Assembly: GCA_003446735.1 (NCBI GenBank)
Contig: DMCJ01000159.1
Location: forward strand, 1-6,013
DNA: 6,013 bases
Origin: Lachnospiraceae bacterium
GTDB lineage: Bacteria; Bacillota; Clostridia; Lachnospirales; Lachnospiraceae
Direction of reading: 5' to 3'
Below are positions 5,417 through 6,013 of the stretch, piece after piece (positions within the stretch are counted from its first letter, which is position 1; each line of letters starts with the position of its first letter). A program made the translations under genes and the position numbers. A model generated the notes under the pieces. The model was not told where the DNA came from, did no database searches, and saw only the letters and a list, made by a program, of their open reading frames with translations.

Positions 5417-6013
5417 AGAAATTTGCCAAAGTAGCAAGAAGCTCCTCATGACCTATGGATTTTAAGATGTATTTCTGAGGCTTTAAGGAAAGGACTTCGC
5501 TTATCGTGTTCCTGTCGTTCTTACCCGTTAAGAACATTACCGGTATGTCCTTTGTGGCAGGCTCACTTTGAAGCATCCTGTATACCTCGGCGCCCGATAC
5601 GATCGGCATCTTGTAATCCAGAAGGATAAGGTCGCACTTATTCTTGGCAAGCCATGTAATGGCCTGCATTCCGGAATTAACACAGTATATCTTATAAACA
5701 TCCTTAAGCCATCTGTTGATCATCTTAAGGTAAGCTACATCATCATCTACGACTAAAATGCTCTCTGCGCTCTGTGTCGCGGTCTGATCGTTTGAAAATG
5801 TCTGAAGGGATTTAACTATATCATGTACGTCGAAAGGGCGTATGAAACTTGCCGCGAGATTACTCTCGGGCAGGATCTGCGTGCAGACTTTAAACTGCTC
5901 ATGGGAACATGAGATTATGACTTTCTTGGACTTGTCTATACTTACTTCTTTAAGATATACCAAAAGCTCCTCGTTGATATCCGAGGCATCGTCCATATAA
6001 TACAGATATATAT
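5409..6013 (-). CDS. Response-regulator protein, C-terminal part with one complete REC domain and the end of another
   Basis: The window holds 201 complete codons of a gene whose 5' end lies off the right edge. Counting from the internal Met at 5996, residues 79-195 form a full receiver domain: ILVVDDD (80-86) with the acidic metal pocket, LLDYKMP (125-131) with phospho-acceptor Asp127, switch Thr157 in FLTGKN, and Lys179 in YILKS. The usual proline after that lysine is replaced by serine. Before it, VIISCSHEQ and FIRPFDVHDIVKSL (51-64) look like the second half of an earlier, perhaps degenerate, receiver domain. The Met at 5996 is unlikely to be the true start: no ribosome binding site precedes it and the frame stays open (IYLYY) to the edge. 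No DNA-binding output domain follows, since the protein ends at the second REC domain. The part off the window could carry a kinase, a cyclase or only a REC. A terminator separates it from deoB. Confidence 0.88.
   Translation of the reverse strand, partial: IYLYYMDDASDINEELLVYLKEVSIDKSKKVIISCSHEQFKVCTQILPESNLAASFIRPFDVHDIVKSLQTFSNDQTATQSAESILVVDDDVAYLKMINRWLKDVYKIYCVNSGMQAITWLAKNKCDLILLDYKMPIVSGAEVYRMLQSEPATKDIPVMFLTGKNDRNTISEVLSLKPQKYILKSIGHEELLATLANFFA

Overview
The window looks like a chromosomal housekeeping region of a low-to-mid GC Gram-positive bacterium, most likely a member of Lachnospiraceae (Clostridia). The reasons are strong AGGAGG-type ribosome binding sites, frequent ATA, AGA/AGG and TTA codons, Firmicutes-type promoter elements, and a three-helix membrane protein that I recognise, from memory, as the DUF6142 type found in that family. 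Genus cannot be fixed from the sequence.

Every supported gene lies on the minus strand, so transcription runs from high to low coordinates. In that order: the C-terminal part of a receiver-domain (REC) protein whose 5' end lies off the right edge (5409-6013); a rho-independent terminator (5349-5380); deoB, phosphopentomutase (4109-5323); pyrE, orotate phosphoribosyltransferase (3389-4063); a 50-residue single-helix membrane protein (3222-3374); a DUF6142-like membrane protein (2901-3212); a 677-residue M29-type metallo-aminopeptidase with a long N-terminal extension (852-2885); a probable promoter with a 5' leader dyad (781-841); purE (264-764); and the first 82 codons of purM, cut by the left edge (1-248).

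The genes from deoB to the aminopeptidase are separated by 9 to 45 bases with no visible terminator between them, so they probably form one transcription unit. purE and purM form a second unit with its own promoter, although read-through from the aminopeptidase gene is possible because I see no terminator there. The shared metabolic theme is the ribose-5-phosphate/PRPP node. DeoB converts ribose-1-phosphate and ribose-5-phosphate, PyrE spends PRPP on UMP synthesis, and PurE and PurM act in the de novo purine pathway, which also begins from PRPP. The two small membrane proteins and the peptidase have no obvious place in that theme and are the least explained part of the window.

No gene here shows a frameshift or internal disruption. 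There are no tRNA or rRNA genes, insertion sequences or CRISPR arrays that I can see, and no gene-free stretch longer than 87 bases. I found no convincing new defence or mobile system; the points worth a second look are the extended peptidase with its small membrane neighbours and the two leader structures.
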